Shown here: positions 31,073 through 40,133 of the stretch, one piece after another | Layout of the letters: every line of letters starts with the position of its first letter | Numbering within the stretch: position 1 is the stretch's first letter | DNA from: Pseudomonadales bacterium | GTDB taxonomy: Bacteria; Pseudomonadota; Gammaproteobacteria; Pseudomonadales; Natronospirillaceae | Length of the DNA: 53,289 nt | Direction of reading: 5' to 3' | NCBI GenBank assembly: GCA_022968985.1 | Contig: JALJPK010000015.1 | Location: forward strand, 1-53,289 | Program-made: the position numbers and the translations under genes | The notes under the pieces: model-generated | The model's database searches: none | The model's input: only the letters and a program-made list of their open reading frames with translations | Told to the model about the DNA's origin: nothing

Positions 31073-31356
31073 AACTCACCTACCAATCCATTCTCTAGAT
31101 TTGTTAATACACAAACTCTGGGGATACCCGCGATATAAGCTTGCTGTATTAAATATGACTCAATTACTTCATCAATATCAGTGTCCTCTATATACACTCG
31201 CATAGACTGGCTGTACTCATTTATAAGTTCACTCACAAGTCACTCGCAAAATCACTGACTAAGTTACTCGCTAAATCTGTTAATACTCGACCTCTAGGAG
31301 TACGTGCAATATAACCCTGCTGAATTAAATAAGGCTCTATGACATCTTCAATGGTT
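31025..31356 (-). repeat. Tandem duplication of the ruvB/ybgC junction
   Basis: 31025-31176 and 31177-31356 are divergent direct copies, each covering the ybgC 5' end and the ruvB 3' end. atcagtgtc begins both copies, 152 bases apart. Divergence is about one base in four in the ruvB part and there are some indels. Confidence 0.9.
31069..31236 (-). CDS. Chimeric micro-ORF: YbgC N-terminus plus RuvB C-terminus
   Basis: 55 residues. Starts at GTG 31236, overlapping the ruvB stop as GTGA, and ends at a TGA overlapping the ybgC ATG as ATGA. Residues 1-20 match YbgC ([17 protein letters not shown]) apart from a three-residue insert. Residues 21-55 match the RuvB C-terminus ([19 protein letters not shown] against [19 protein letters not shown]). 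It arose by tandem duplication of the junction and has stayed open despite divergence. Whether it is made as a stable peptide is unknown; a role in coupling ybgC translation to ruvB is plausible. Confidence 0.6.
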   Translation of the reverse strand: MSELINEYSQSMRVYIEDTDIDEVIESYLIQQAYIAGIPRVCVLTNLENGLVGEL

Positions 31357-32243
31357 TCTTTATCTTCACTGATTGATGCCGCTAAATTTTCTAATCCTAC
31401 TGGGCCTCCGTCAAACCGCTCTTGCATTATTCTTAATAATTTACGATCCAAATGATCAAAGCCGAGTTTATCCACATTTAACATGTTTAATGCTAAATCG
31501 GCTATTTTACTATCGACTACGCCTTCGCTTTTTATATCAGCGTAATCTCGTACTCGCCTTAGTAATCTATTGGCGATACGTGGTGTGCCGCGCGAGCGTT
31601 TCGCAATTTCATAAGCACCTTCATCATCAATAGGCACGCCTAACTTATTGGCAGAACGAAGTACGATAGTGGTGAGATCTTTTACATTATAAAACTCTAG
31701 ACGCTGAACAATACCAAAACGATCACGTAAAGGTGAAGTTAATCGTCCCGCTCTTGTGGTGGCACCTATCAATGTAAATGGTGGTAACTCCAGTTTTATT
31801 GAACGTGCAGAGGGCCCTTCGCCAATCATAATATCAAGCTGATAATCTTCCATCGCCGGATACAATATTTCTTCAATATTAGGACTCATACGATGTATTT
31901 CATCAATAAATAATACATCACCGGCTTCTAAATTGGTTAACATAGCGGCTAAGTCACCTGCCCTTTCTAGAACAGGACCCGATGTTGTTTTGACCGACAC
32001 CCCCATTTCATTAGCAATAATATTTGCTAATGTGGTTTTACCTAAACCGGGAGGCCCAAATATCAACGTATGATCAATCGGTTCATTTCGTTTTTTTGCA
32101 GCAGCCAAAAATATATTCATTTGCTCTTTTACTACGGGCTGACCCACATATTCATCTAATGAAATAGGCCTGATCGCACGATCATGATTCATTTCAGGTG
32201 CTGTTGTTTGTTGCGGAGTGATAAATCGATCTTCTTCAATCAT
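31233..32243 (-). CDS. ruvB: Holliday junction branch-migration helicase RuvB
   Basis: 336 residues. [11 protein letters not shown] start, Walker [12 protein letters not shown], Walker B LFIDEIHR, sensor GATTRAG, arginine finger region SPLRDRFG and C-terminal winged helix ([17 protein letters not shown]). AAA+ motor that works with RuvA and RuvC. 23 bases after ruvA. Confidence 0.97.
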   Translation of the reverse strand: MIEEDRFITPQQTTAPEMNHDRAIRPISLDEYVGQPVVKEQMNIFLAAAKKRNEPIDHTLIFGPPGLGKTTLANIIANEMGVSVKTTSGPVLERAGDLAAMLTNLEAGDVLFIDEIHRMSPNIEEILYPAMEDYQLDIMIGEGPSARSIKLELPPFTLIGATTRAGRLTSPLRDRFGIVQRLEFYNVKDLTTIVLRSANKLGVPIDDEGAYEIAKRSRGTPRIANRLLRRVRDYADIKSEGVVDSKIADLALNMLNVDKLGFDHLDRKLLRIMQERFDGGPVGLENLAASISEDKETIEDVIEPYLIQQGYIARTPRGRVLTDLASNLVSDFASDL

Positions 32244-32266
32244 TTAGCTATCCCTTCTATATGCTT

Positions 32267-32875
32267 TTATATGCTTTTTAAGGAGTGACGAATTAAATCA
32301 TCCACACTCATATTATCTTTATATACACTTTGCACCGCTTTTGAAGCCACGGCTGGTTTATAACCCAAGGACACTAACGCACTTTGCGCGTCACTCATTA
32401 TTAATGACGCTTGATGTTTTTCTTTGTCATCAACAAACTGCTCCATCGGTGTGGATAACTGATCCACATGCCAATCTTTTAAACGATCGCGCATTTCAAT
32501 CATTAAACGTTCGGCTGTTTTTTTACCGACACCCGGCACAGACACAATAGCCGTCACGTCGTTTGCGTGCACACACTTCACAAATTCATCACTATCAAAC
32601 GTTGATAAAATCGCCAATGCCATTTTGGGGCCTAAACCATTTACTTTGATTAAAATACGAAATAAATCACGGTCTTGAATTCGATAAAAACCAAACAATA
32701 TTTGAGCGTCTTCGCGTACCACCATATGGCAATGTAATTTAACTTGCTCGCCTACTAAGCCAATTTGGTAACTTGTTGTCATGGGAATCAAAATTTCATA
32801 ACCCACGCCATTTACATCAACCACAATTTCAGGTGATTTTTTTTGAATTAATAATCCGGTAATTAGTGCAATCAT
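32267..32875 (-). CDS. ruvA: Holliday junction binding protein RuvA
   Basis: 202 residues. OB-fold domain (MIALITGLLIQKK), two helix-hairpin-helix motifs (KVNGLGPKMALAIL, VPGVGKKTAERLMIEM) and a C-terminal RuvB-binding domain after a flexible linker. Its ATG overlaps the ruvC stop as ATGA. Confidence 0.97.
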   Translation of the reverse strand: MIALITGLLIQKKSPEIVVDVNGVGYEILIPMTTSYQIGLVGEQVKLHCHMVVREDAQILFGFYRIQDRDLFRILIKVNGLGPKMALAILSTFDSDEFVKCVHANDVTAIVSVPGVGKKTAERLMIEMRDRLKDWHVDQLSTPMEQFVDDKEKHQASLIMSDAQSALVSLGYKPAVASKAVQSVYKDNMSVDDLIRHSLKSI

Positions 32876-33402
32876 TTATTTAAACTCATTCGACCTTTGC
32901 GCCCAAATCGAGCGCCATTTAATTGAAGTAGTTGCGCACGAGAATGACCATGACACATAGCAATTGCTAACGCATCGGCGGCATCTTCTTGTGGAACACC
33001 CGGTAATTTTAAAAGTTGTTTGACCATTAAACCCATTTGGGTTTTATCAGCATTGCCATTGCCAACAATGGCTTGTTTCACTTTACGAGCGGCGTATTCA
33101 TAAACTGGCATTTTTGCTTGAGTGGCGGCCACAATGGCACAACCACGCGCTTGACCCAGCTTTAACGCCGACTGAGCATTTTTACCCATAAATACTTCTT
33201 CGATGGCCAGCTCTTGGGGTAAATAACGTGCAATCACTTCACCTACATGCACAAAAATGGCGTCTAAGCGCTCAGGAAAACTAGGCAGTTTTTCAAGGCG
33301 TATGCATCCAGAGGCTATGTATTCTTGTTTTGAACCCACTTGATTGATGACCCCATAACCCATTTTACGTGAGCCAGGATCGATACCTAAAATAATCGCC
33401 AA
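32872..33402 (-). CDS. ruvC: Crossover junction endonuclease RuvC
   Basis: 176 residues. Catalytic acids visible in LGIDPGSRKMGYG, AIEEVFMGKN and DAADALAIAMCH. Resolves Holliday junctions. First gene of a ruvCAB-ybgC-tol-pal-cpoB-queC run of eleven genes on one strand. Confidence 0.97.
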   Translation of the reverse strand: MAIILGIDPGSRKMGYGVINQVGSKQEYIASGCIRLEKLPSFPERLDAIFVHVGEVIARYLPQELAIEEVFMGKNAQSALKLGQARGCAIVAATQAKMPVYEYAARKVKQAIVGNGNADKTQMGLMVKQLLKLPGVPQEDAADALAIAMCHGHSRAQLLQLNGARFGRKGRMSLNK

Positions 33403-33627
33403 AATAGTTACTCAAATGCTTAATAGCATGTTTGATAATAAAGACAAACATCATACTAAAAACCACTGTAGATGGATACAGTGTTTTATTGAAATATAGC
33501 TAAACTGTCGACTCTATTATTAAACTAAAAACCACGTCAAGAACGTGTTTGGAATACTGAATATTAGAACCATTTGAGATACACTTGTTTTTGACAAAAT
33601 ATCAAAGACAGTCAAAATAGAATATTC

Positions 33628-33753
33628 ATGCAATATATAAAAGCCAAACCCAATGATTTTGAGTGTATTTATTCAATATTATTAGACAATGCAATTTGGC
33701 TAGATAGCAAAAATATCGATTATAGACCACAACAAAAATTAGGATTGACATGA
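33628..33753 (+). CDS. Micro-ORF copying the GNAT N-terminus
   Basis: 41 residues, starting MQYIKAKPNDFECIYSILLD, nearly identical to the GNAT start for residues 4-30, then an unrelated tail (DYRPQQKLGLT). Its TGA overlaps the ATG of the GNAT gene as ATGA. The 122-base offset between copies is not a multiple of three, which creates this overlap. No upstream donor gene is visible now. Confidence 0.5.
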   Translation: MQYIKAKPNDFECIYSILLDNAIWLDSKNIDYRPQQKLGLT

Positions 33754-33840
33754 AATTCATACAAGCCAAACCCAATGATTTTGAGTGTATTTATTCAATA
33801 TTATTAGACAATGCAATTTGGCTGGATAGTAAAAACATTG
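33628..33840 (+). repeat. Tandem duplication of the GNAT 5' end
   Basis: 33628-33718 and 33750-33840 are nearly identical over about 90 bases (a 59-base core has no mismatch), pointing to a recent event. The 33719-33749 spacer carries the TTAGGA ribosome site of the full gene. Confidence 0.92.
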
Positions 33841-34295
33841 TGCAATGGCCACAACAATGGATGGAAAGTATTCGACCTCAAATCAAAACCTCCATTAAAG
33901 ACGGACAGTTTTATTTAATTCAAGAGCAAAACAAAGTGGTAGCGGTGGTCGAGTTAAAAACTCAAACAGAGTCGATTTGGGATAACGATCAAACACCAGC
34001 AGTGTATATCCATAAAATTGCCATTAACCGGAACCTTAGCAAACAAGGTTTGGGTAATCGTATATTAAACAAAACAGAACATTTTGCACTTCAACAAAAT
34101 ATAAATACACTGCGTTTAGATTGTGTGGCGCATAATCCTAAATTGCGTGGATTTTATGAAAGTTACGGATTTGAGTTTATTAAAGAAGTCGATATTAACG
34201 TAGTGGTTTTAGCGTTATATGAATTTAAAATAACGAGGCTTAAACAAAGAGACAGCTATGAGCAGAAAAAACATAAGAATATTATTCATCGGTGA
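33750..34295 (+). CDS. GNAT family N-acetyltransferase
   Basis: 181 residues. Acetyl-CoA binding motif A is VYIHKIAINRNLSKQGLGNRILNKTE (QGLGNR loop), with LRLDCVAHNPKLRGFYESYGFEF forming motif B. Substrate unknown. It is preceded by a duplicate of its own 5' end. The last 38 bases overlap the start of the SGNH gene, so the C-terminal tail after residue about 165 may not be ancestral. Confidence 0.88.
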   Translation: MKFIQAKPNDFECIYSILLDNAIWLDSKNIVQWPQQWMESIRPQIKTSIKDGQFYLIQEQNKVVAVVELKTQTESIWDNDQTPAVYIHKIAINRNLSKQGLGNRILNKTEHFALQQNINTLRLDCVAHNPKLRGFYESYGFEFIKEVDINVVVLALYEFKITRLKQRDSYEQKKHKNIIHR

Positions 34296-34863
34296 CTCGT
34301 TAGTAAACGGCGTAGGTGATCAACAAATGTTAGGTTGGGCAGGTAGATTATGCCAAAATGCAGATAACAATGATCAAGAAATCACTTATTACAATGCTGG
34401 CATTAGACGTAATACAAGCGAAGATGTATTAAATCGATTAAAAGTCGAAATAGAAAACCGCCAATTACATTTGGAGCTTTTTGATGCGCGCGTTGTGGTT
34501 TCTTTTGGTGTAAACGATACAGTTATTGACAATGGCGTAGCACGTATTAGTGCTGAAAACACAGTGCTAAATTTTGAATTAGTGGTTAAATTGGCCTCGC
34601 TATACCCAAACATAAAACTACTATTTGTAGGCCCACCTGCATTATGTGACGACACTCGTAATAATCGATTAGCTTTGTTAAATGATAAGTTGATTAAAAA
34701 AGCAGATGAATTAAACGTGGCTTATATTGATGTATTTCCAAGTATTGTAGCAGACGAACAATATAAACTTGAAGCCAAACAAAATGACGGTGCGCATCCT
34801 AGAGAATATGGTTACGAGCGTTTATTTAATGTTATTTATTCGTCTGATAAATGGTGGTTTTAG
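34258..34863 (+). CDS. SGNH/GDSL hydrolase
   Basis: 201 residues. Block I ILFIGDSLVNGVGD has the catalytic Ser, Gly sits in block II (NAGIRRNTSEDVL), block III is VSFGVNDTV with Asn and block V is DGAHPREYGY with the Asp and His. An intact SGNH triad set, with no signal peptide, so a cytosolic esterase or lysophospholipase-like enzyme. Probably translated with the GNAT gene. Ends in a terminator. Confidence 0.88.
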   Translation: MSRKNIRILFIGDSLVNGVGDQQMLGWAGRLCQNADNNDQEITYYNAGIRRNTSEDVLNRLKVEIENRQLHLELFDARVVVSFGVNDTVIDNGVARISAENTVLNFELVVKLASLYPNIKLLFVGPPALCDDTRNNRLALLNDKLIKKADELNVAYIDVFPSIVADEQYKLEAKQNDGAHPREYGYERLFNVIYSSDKWWF

Positions 34864-34880
34864 TTTTTAGGTCACTAGAG

Positions 34881-34910
34881 AAAGGTGGATTTTAATATTC
34901 ACCTTTTTTA
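34881..34910 (+). terminator. Terminator after the SGNH gene
   Basis: Stem aaaggtg / caccttt with a 12-base loop and a T6 tract. Confidence 0.75.
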
Positions 34911-34931
34911 TTTTAATTGTTTTCAGGCATA

Positions 34932-34965
34932 AAAAAGCACAGCTAATTTCATTCAATTAGCTGTG
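34932..34965 (-). terminator. Terminator after the DUF442-like gene
   Basis: Perfect 11-bp stem cacagctaatt / aattagctgtg with a 6-base loop, followed on the minus strand by CTTTTTT. Confidence 0.88.
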
Positions 34966-34989
34966 ATTTTTAGAAGTGGATAAAGGGTA

Positions 34990-35568
34990 TTACATAAATA
35001 AATCATCAAAACCATCGAGTTCATCATCTGATTCATAATCTGATTTAGAGTCAAATAACAACGTACGTATATAATCTTCCAACGTAGTCATACCAGATTT
35101 TTTGCCTAAACTAACCGCTTCTTCAACTGACATATCATGATTAAAAAATGCTTCTAATGCCATCAATGCGCCAATTCGATTTGCATTTGAGTCATGTATT
35201 AATACAAACCCTTTTGCTTCAAATACGGTTTCAAATACAACCTCGTTGATTTCATTTAAAACATTGATATTAAAATCATCTAACCCACTAATAGGAATTG
35301 ATACGTAACGCATACCAAGCGCTTCAATTTTTTTACGTTCATTCCACGAACCAATTTCACCTCTGGAACGTAGGTTTATAACTGTTTTAAAGCCGTTCTG
35401 AGCCGCTAATTCGAAGTCTGTTCGAGTCGGCTGGCCTGATGTTAGGATGTTTTCAAAAATAGAGAATTCTTTACGAATTTCTAATAAAGGGGCTTTTTGT
35501 GCATTTAGTTGTGCGCATACTATTGATAAAGAACATAATAATAGTAGCGAGCGAATTACACTGTTCAT
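34990..35568 (-). CDS. DUF442/BLH-type phosphatase-like protein, catalytic Cys replaced
   Basis: 192 residues from ATG 35568 (a GTG 12 bases upstream is possible). Signal peptide (SLLLLCSLSIVCAQLNA). The fold signature is clear: ILTSGQPTRTDFELAAQNGF, KTVINLRSRGEIGSWNERKK and YVSIPISGLDDFN. The expected P-loop of this family is close to VLIHCxSGNRxGAL; here it reads VLIHDSNANRIGAL, with Asp at the nucleophile Cys and Asn for Gly, while the Arg remains. The tail is very acidic (SDYESDDELDGFDD). An exported pseudophosphatase is the best reading, and a binding role is inferred. Confidence 0.8.
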   Translation of the reverse strand: MNSVIRSLLLLCSLSIVCAQLNAQKAPLLEIRKEFSIFENILTSGQPTRTDFELAAQNGFKTVINLRSRGEIGSWNERKKIEALGMRYVSIPISGLDDFNINVLNEINEVVFETVFEAKGFVLIHDSNANRIGALMALEAFFNHDMSVEEAVSLGKKSGMTTLEDYIRTLLFDSKSDYESDDELDGFDDLFM

Positions 35569-35878
35569 TACTAAACTCACCTGTTTTTTAAAGGAATAAG
35601 AACATTACACTAGCCAGCTTTATTTACAACACATCACAAAAAAAATGAAGACTGGGCCACAGTTTAAATACTAAAACTTAGGTTCAACCCTCTAAAACCC
35701 TACGTTTAACAACTTGTAACACTAAATTTAGGGATATTCATTAAAGTAAGGTCTATATTAAAGTTGAGCTAAGTTATAAGTTACATAGAGGTATTGGTTG
35801 CTTAAAGGTATAAGTTGCATGAGCAATTAACTACTTTTTGGGTACTTAAACTTAAACACATTTTATAAAAGTGAAATT
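35569..35878. other. Intergenic region with the divergent promoter area
   Basis: 310 AT-rich bases between divergent genes. A loosely repeated taagttgca/ataagttac pattern occurs near 35770-35825. No gene or clear promoter recognised. Confidence 0.4.
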
Positions 35879-36202
35879 ATGAACGCATTATTTGTAGCAA
35901 GTCCATTACACATAGGGATTCAAGGCTTAAAAGAGTCAATGAATCGTATGAGTGATCATGCTAATAATATGCAAAAAGCTCAAGTTGAAACACATAATAA
36001 AATTACCAACCAAGATAAGGTAAGTGTTTCACAAGCTGCCAGTGAATCTCAAACGCTAAATGGTAGTTTGAACATCAAACAATATAGTAGCGACGAGCAA
36101 CTAATTTACACTTCACTAAGTGGATTAGAAGCAAAAGCGAATGCAAAAGTAATTCAAACAGGTCTAGATACTTTAGGCACACTGATTAATATGAAAGTTT
36201 AA
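35879..36202 (+). CDS. Small helical protein, partner of the SprA-related gene
   Basis: 107 residues, mostly helical and Gln/Asn/Ser-rich, with no TM or signal. The C-terminal LSGLEAKANAKVIQTGLDTLGTLI faintly recalls flagellar rod-type helices, but I do not assign it. It lies 56 bases before the SprA-related gene with the same strand and style, so they are probably co-transcribed. Confidence 0.6.
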   Translation: MNALFVASPLHIGIQGLKESMNRMSDHANNMQKAQVETHNKITNQDKVSVSQAASESQTLNGSLNIKQYSSDEQLIYTSLSGLEAKANAKVIQTGLDTLGTLINMKV

Positions 36203-36258
36203 TAATTAGAAATTTAGGCAGGGGACAATACTAAGACTATCCAAAGAGGTGACTTCTT

Positions 36259-37140
36259 ATGAGCACTATTACTGGTTCATATGCTAATGCAATAACTCCT
36301 GTGGCCCCTAGACCACAAAATGATAGTGCGCAAAACCAACAGTCATCTCAACTTACGTTTGATCAATCCACCGTTACCCCTATTGAAGCTAAGTCTAGAA
36401 ATGAAGCATCAAGTAGCTCAACTAATCAACGTCCGCAGCATGAACTTTCTCGCCAAAATCAACAAAACATTGAAAAAGAACGTAATGCAGATTCCGCGTT
36501 AAATCAGAAAAAAGACATCGAACTACAAACTAAAAATAACGAACAGGACAGAACAAATACAAAACAAATAATTGAACAAAAAATGGAAGCTCAATTAGTT
36601 GCCCAACTTAAAGCCCGTGACCAGGAAGTTAGAAGCCATGAAATGGCTCACAAAATAGTGGGCGGGAAATACGCCGCCGGTGTAAGTTTAGAGTATACAA
36701 AAGGACCCGACGGCGTTAATTATGCGAAAGCAGGTGAGGTTAGTATTTCGGTTTCAACTAATTCCAACCCTGAGCTGACCGTGCGAAAAATGCAACAGAT
36801 CAAACAAGCTGCATTAGCACCACGAGAACCGAGTAATCAAGATCGTGCTGTTGCCGCTACTGCCACTCAACTTGAAATGAAAGCTTATGCAGAAATTGCA
36901 AAAATGGAGCGTGTTGAAGAAACAGCAAAAGCCGAAGCAAAAGATGAATACCGCAAAGAGAACACACAAAGTAAAGATGATTCAAAAGTAAGTGATGATA
37001 ATAAACGAGCAGATAATAATTCAGAATATTCAGACATCGCAGTCGAAGACTTTAATGTACCCAGAACTGAACGCTCCCCCATTGAACCACCAATAGAATA
37101 TGCTCAATCAAGCGGCCTCAATCTTAATGTCATTGCTTAA
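36259..37140 (+). CDS. SprA-related putative metalloprotease
   Basis: 293 residues. Low-complexity Gln/Asn-rich start, a central coiled coil, then the SprA-related (PF12118-like) core at about residues 118-215: ARDQEVRSHEMAHKIVGGKYA with HEMAH as an HExxH zinc motif, YTKGPDGVNYAKAGEVSI and RKMQQIKQAALAPREPSNQDRAVAA. Acidic disordered C-terminus. Proteolysis is predicted from the motif, with no known substrate. Good AGAGGTGA ribosome site. Confidence 0.85.
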   Translation: MSTITGSYANAITPVAPRPQNDSAQNQQSSQLTFDQSTVTPIEAKSRNEASSSSTNQRPQHELSRQNQQNIEKERNADSALNQKKDIELQTKNNEQDRTNTKQIIEQKMEAQLVAQLKARDQEVRSHEMAHKIVGGKYAAGVSLEYTKGPDGVNYAKAGEVSISVSTNSNPELTVRKMQQIKQAALAPREPSNQDRAVAATATQLEMKAYAEIAKMERVEETAKAEAKDEYRKENTQSKDDSKVSDDNKRADNNSEYSDIAVEDFNVPRTERSPIEPPIEYAQSSGLNLNVIA

Positions 37141-37151
37141 ACAATGACATT
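37126..37151 (+). terminator. Hairpin spanning the SprA-related stop codon
   Basis: Perfect 10-bp stem aatgtcattg / caatgacatt enclosing the TAA. No T tract follows, so termination is doubtful. The remaining 37152-37602 holds nothing I recognise. Confidence 0.4.
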
Positions 37152-37602
37152 ATACGAGAAGTTTAAACTGCAAATACTAATAATCAAAATATTTGTTTTT
37201 CACTTTATTGACTTCGCCCTTTAGATATAAAAATAGAGCATTTTTTTGCCCTCTCTTATTCCCAGCAAATTTAATCACATTAATGAATTAATTGTATTAA
37301 TGATGAGATAATAATACCTATAACAACAAACTAGAGTTGCTGTTGATTAATATATGTATATTCTAATGTCATTACATTGACCTAATTACTTTTTTGCTAT
37401 ATTTACTCGCGATTAGACTGTAAAACAAGGGTGATTTAGCTGTTGATGTACCCTATAAATAGCACTATTAATAAATTCACACTTACATACATACAAAAAC
37501 ACTTCCCCCATAATGTTCCTTCGTTTTTTAGCCCTTAAAAGTCACTACTAAAAACTGATCAAAACTGCCCCATCTCAAATAGACTTGTGAGAGCGTTGCC
37601 TT

Positions 37603-37608
37603 TATAAT
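37603..37608 (+). promoter_or_regulatory. Probable -10 box of pgk
   Basis: TATAAT followed by gcgccc, 39 bases before the ATG, the same arrangement as at eno. Confidence 0.5.
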
Positions 37609-37646
37609 GCGCCCTCATTTTCTCAATATCGTTTAGAGGTATAAGT

Positions 37647-38828
37647 ATGTCAGTGATCCATATGACCGATCTTGATTTAGCAGGCAAGCGAATATTAATT
37701 CGCCAAGACTTAAACGTGCCTCTAGATACAAACGGCAATATCACCAGCGACATACGCATCCAAGCGTCATTACCCTCTATTAAATTAGCCTTAGAAAGTG
37801 GCGCAACAGTGATGATTATGTCTCACTTGGGCCGCCCTACTGAAGGTGAATTTGATGAAAAGTACTCTTTAAAACCGGTTGCCGAACGTTTAGCCGATTT
37901 ATTAGAACGCCCTGTGCCTTTAATTAATGACTGGGTTGATGGATTAGAATTAAATCAAGGCGAAATCGTATTACTTGAAAACGTACGTTTTAACGTTGGC
38001 GAAAATGAAAATAATTTAAAGCTGGCTGAAAAAATGGCTAAGTTATGCGACATTTTTGTTATGGACGCATTTGGCACAGCCCATAGAGCACAGGCTTCGA
38101 CAGAAGGTGTGGCTCGTTTTGCACCCATTGCCTGTTCTGGCCCATTATTAAGCGCCGAACTAGACGCTCTGGGTAAAGCACTTGATAGCCCACAGCGTCC
38201 ATTTATTGCCATTGTTGGTGGCGCCAAAGTTTCAACCAAGTTAACCGTTTTAGAAGCGTTATCTAAAAAAGTTGACATATTAATTGTTGGTGGTGGTATC
38301 TCAAACACTTTCGTAGCCGCAAGTGGTCACGAAGTAGGTCACTCTTTAATTGAAAAAGACTTAATCCCTACTGCTCAAAAATTAATGCAACAAACAAAAA
38401 TAATATTCGCAAAAGACGTACGTACAACCAAAGAAGGTTTTGCCGATTGGAATCACAATTCTGTAGTGACAACTAAATCAACGTCTGAGATTACACCTGA
38501 TGAAGAGATCGTCGATTACGGTCCTAAAACAGTTGAAGAATTAACCCAAATTATTAAAGGTGCGAAAACAATTATTTGGAACGGCCCTTGTGGTGTTTTC
38601 GAATTCGATGCCTTTGCTAATGGTACAAGAGATGTAGCAAAAGCAATTGCACAAAGTAACGCATTTTCTGTAGCAGGTGGTGGTGATACATTAGCGGCAA
38701 TCGACAAGTTCGGTTTAAGTGATGACATCAGTTATATCTCTACAGGTGGCGGTGCGTTTTTAGAATTAGTTGAAGGTAAAGAATTACCAGCCGTGGCTAT
38801 TTTGAAAAAACGCGCAAAAATCGCTTAA
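37647..38828 (+). CDS. pgk: Phosphoglycerate kinase
   Basis: 393 residues, full length. Makes ATP from 1,3-bisphosphoglycerate. Signatures: [41 protein letters not shown]-type motif ([14 protein letters not shown]), nucleotide site GGGISNTF and C-terminal [11 protein letters not shown]...[14 protein letters not shown]. Upstream of fba as in many proteobacteria. Confidence 0.98.
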   Translation: MSVIHMTDLDLAGKRILIRQDLNVPLDTNGNITSDIRIQASLPSIKLALESGATVMIMSHLGRPTEGEFDEKYSLKPVAERLADLLERPVPLINDWVDGLELNQGEIVLLENVRFNVGENENNLKLAEKMAKLCDIFVMDAFGTAHRAQASTEGVARFAPIACSGPLLSAELDALGKALDSPQRPFIAIVGGAKVSTKLTVLEALSKKVDILIVGGGISNTFVAASGHEVGHSLIEKDLIPTAQKLMQQTKIIFAKDVRTTKEGFADWNHNSVVTTKSTSEITPDEEIVDYGPKTVEELTQIIKGAKTIIWNGPCGVFEFDAFANGTRDVAKAIAQSNAFSVAGGGDTLAAIDKFGLSDDISYISTGGGAFLELVEGKELPAVAILKKRAKIA

Positions 38829-38848
38829 TACACAGTTTTTAAATATCT

Positions 38849-38880
38849 AAGAAGCGCGCATTTTGCCTGCTTCTTTTCTT
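38849..38880 (+). terminator. Hairpin with T tract between pgk and fba
   Basis: aagaagc / gcttctt followed by tttcttttttat. May reduce read-through into fba or mark a processing site. Confidence 0.5.
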
Positions 38881-38903
38881 TTTTATAATAAAGGCCCAAA
38901 ACC

Positions 38904-39980
38904 ATGTCTAAAGTTTTTGATTCTGTAAAACCTGGCGTTATCACTGGTGATGACGTACAAAAAGTTTTTGCTATTGCAAAAGAAAATAAATTCGCACTTC
39001 CTGCTGTAAACGTTGTTGGATCTGATTCAATCAACGCAGTATTAGAAGCAGCGGCAAATGTTAAATCTCCAGTTGTGGTTCAATTTTCAAATGGCGGCGC
39101 AGCATTTACTGCAGGTAAAGGTCTTAAATTAGAAGGGCATGATGCAGCCGTTTTAGGTGCAGTATCTGGTGCTCACCATGTACACGCGATGGCAGCAGCT
39201 TATGGTGTTCCAGTAATTTTACATACTGATCACGCAGCTAAAAAATTATTACCTTGGATCGACGGTTTATTAGATGCTTCTGAAGCACACTTTGAAAAAA
39301 CTGGCGCACCTTTATTCAGCTCGCACATGATCGATTTATCTGAAGAGCCTTTAGAAGAAAACATTGCAACATGCGCTAAGTACTTAGCACGTATGTCTAA
39401 AATGGGTATGACTCTAGAGATCGAATTAGGTTGTACTGGTGGTGAAGAAGACGGCGTTGATAACACTGATATGGATGCGTCTTTACTTTACACTCAACCT
39501 TCTGAAGTAGCTTACGCTTATGAAGAATTATTAAAAATCAGCCCTCGTTTCACGATCGCTGCTTCTTTTGGTAACGTACATGGTGTATACAAGCCTGGTA
39601 ACGTTAAATTAACTCCAACTATTTTACGTGATTCTCAAGCACACGTTTCTGAAAAGTTCGGCGTTCCAGTTAACACTTTAAACTTCGTATTCCACGGTGG
39701 TTCTGGTTCTACTGAAGCAGAAATCAAAGAGTCAATTGGTTACGGCGTAATCAAAATGAACATCGACACTGATACTCAGTGGGCAACTTGGGAAGGTGTT
39801 AAAAACTACTACGTTGAAAAAGAAGCTTACTTACAAGGCCAAATCGGCAACCCTACTGGTACTGATTCGCCTAACAAAAAACATTATGATCCACGTGTTT
39901 GGTTACGCGCTGGTCAATCGTCAATGGTTACACGTTTAGAAAAAGCATTTTCTGATTTAAACGCGGTCGACGTACTTTAA
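38904..39980 (+). CDS. fba: Fructose-bisphosphate aldolase, class II
   Basis: 358 residues, E. coli FbaA-type (class IIA). Zinc ligands and active site seen in ILHTDHAAKKLLPWIDGLL, LEIELGCTGGEEDG, GNVHGVYKPGNVKL, VFHGGSGSTEAEI and KMNIDTDTQWATWEG. Cleaves fructose 1,6-bisphosphate. Strong codon bias like eno. Confidence 0.98.
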   Translation: MSKVFDSVKPGVITGDDVQKVFAIAKENKFALPAVNVVGSDSINAVLEAAANVKSPVVVQFSNGGAAFTAGKGLKLEGHDAAVLGAVSGAHHVHAMAAAYGVPVILHTDHAAKKLLPWIDGLLDASEAHFEKTGAPLFSSHMIDLSEEPLEENIATCAKYLARMSKMGMTLEIELGCTGGEEDGVDNTDMDASLLYTQPSEVAYAYEELLKISPRFTIAASFGNVHGVYKPGNVKLTPTILRDSQAHVSEKFGVPVNTLNFVFHGGSGSTEAEIKESIGYGVIKMNIDTDTQWATWEGVKNYYVEKEAYLQGQIGNPTGTDSPNKKHYDPRVWLRAGQSSMVTRLEKAFSDLNAVDVL

Positions 39981-39988
39981 TAAAATTT

Positions 39989-40073
39989 GAGTCACCATTT
40001 ATTTTAATAAAAGGTGACTCGTTATTTTATTCATGGACATTTTTGAGCTTTCTAATTAAAGCTTAAAAGTGTC
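39989..40073 (+). terminator. Two hairpins after fba
   Basis: gagtcacc / ggtgactc (39989-40020) followed by gttattttatt, then an imperfect 16-bp stem gacatttttgagcttt / aaagcttaaaagtgtc (40036-40073). Together a probable, weak terminator. Confidence 0.5.
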
Positions 40074-40096
40074 TATCGATAAAATTTCAATTTAAT

Positions 40097-40112
40097 TATC
40101 AGTTAACTGATA
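40097..40112. promoter_or_regulatory. Perfect 16-bp palindrome upstream of serA
   Basis: tatcagttaactgata, 22 bases before the serA ATG. Could be an operator, or chance. No matching regulator recognised. Confidence 0.3.
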
Positions 40113-40133
40113 GTCTTAAAAGGCCAAGTACAC

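Noticed and set aside
31200-31218. ATG inside the ruvB/ybgC copy as the start of a shorter peptide
   Set aside because: The GTG overlapping the ruvB stop gives the longer frame and matches the YbgC start better, though the internal ATG cannot be excluded.
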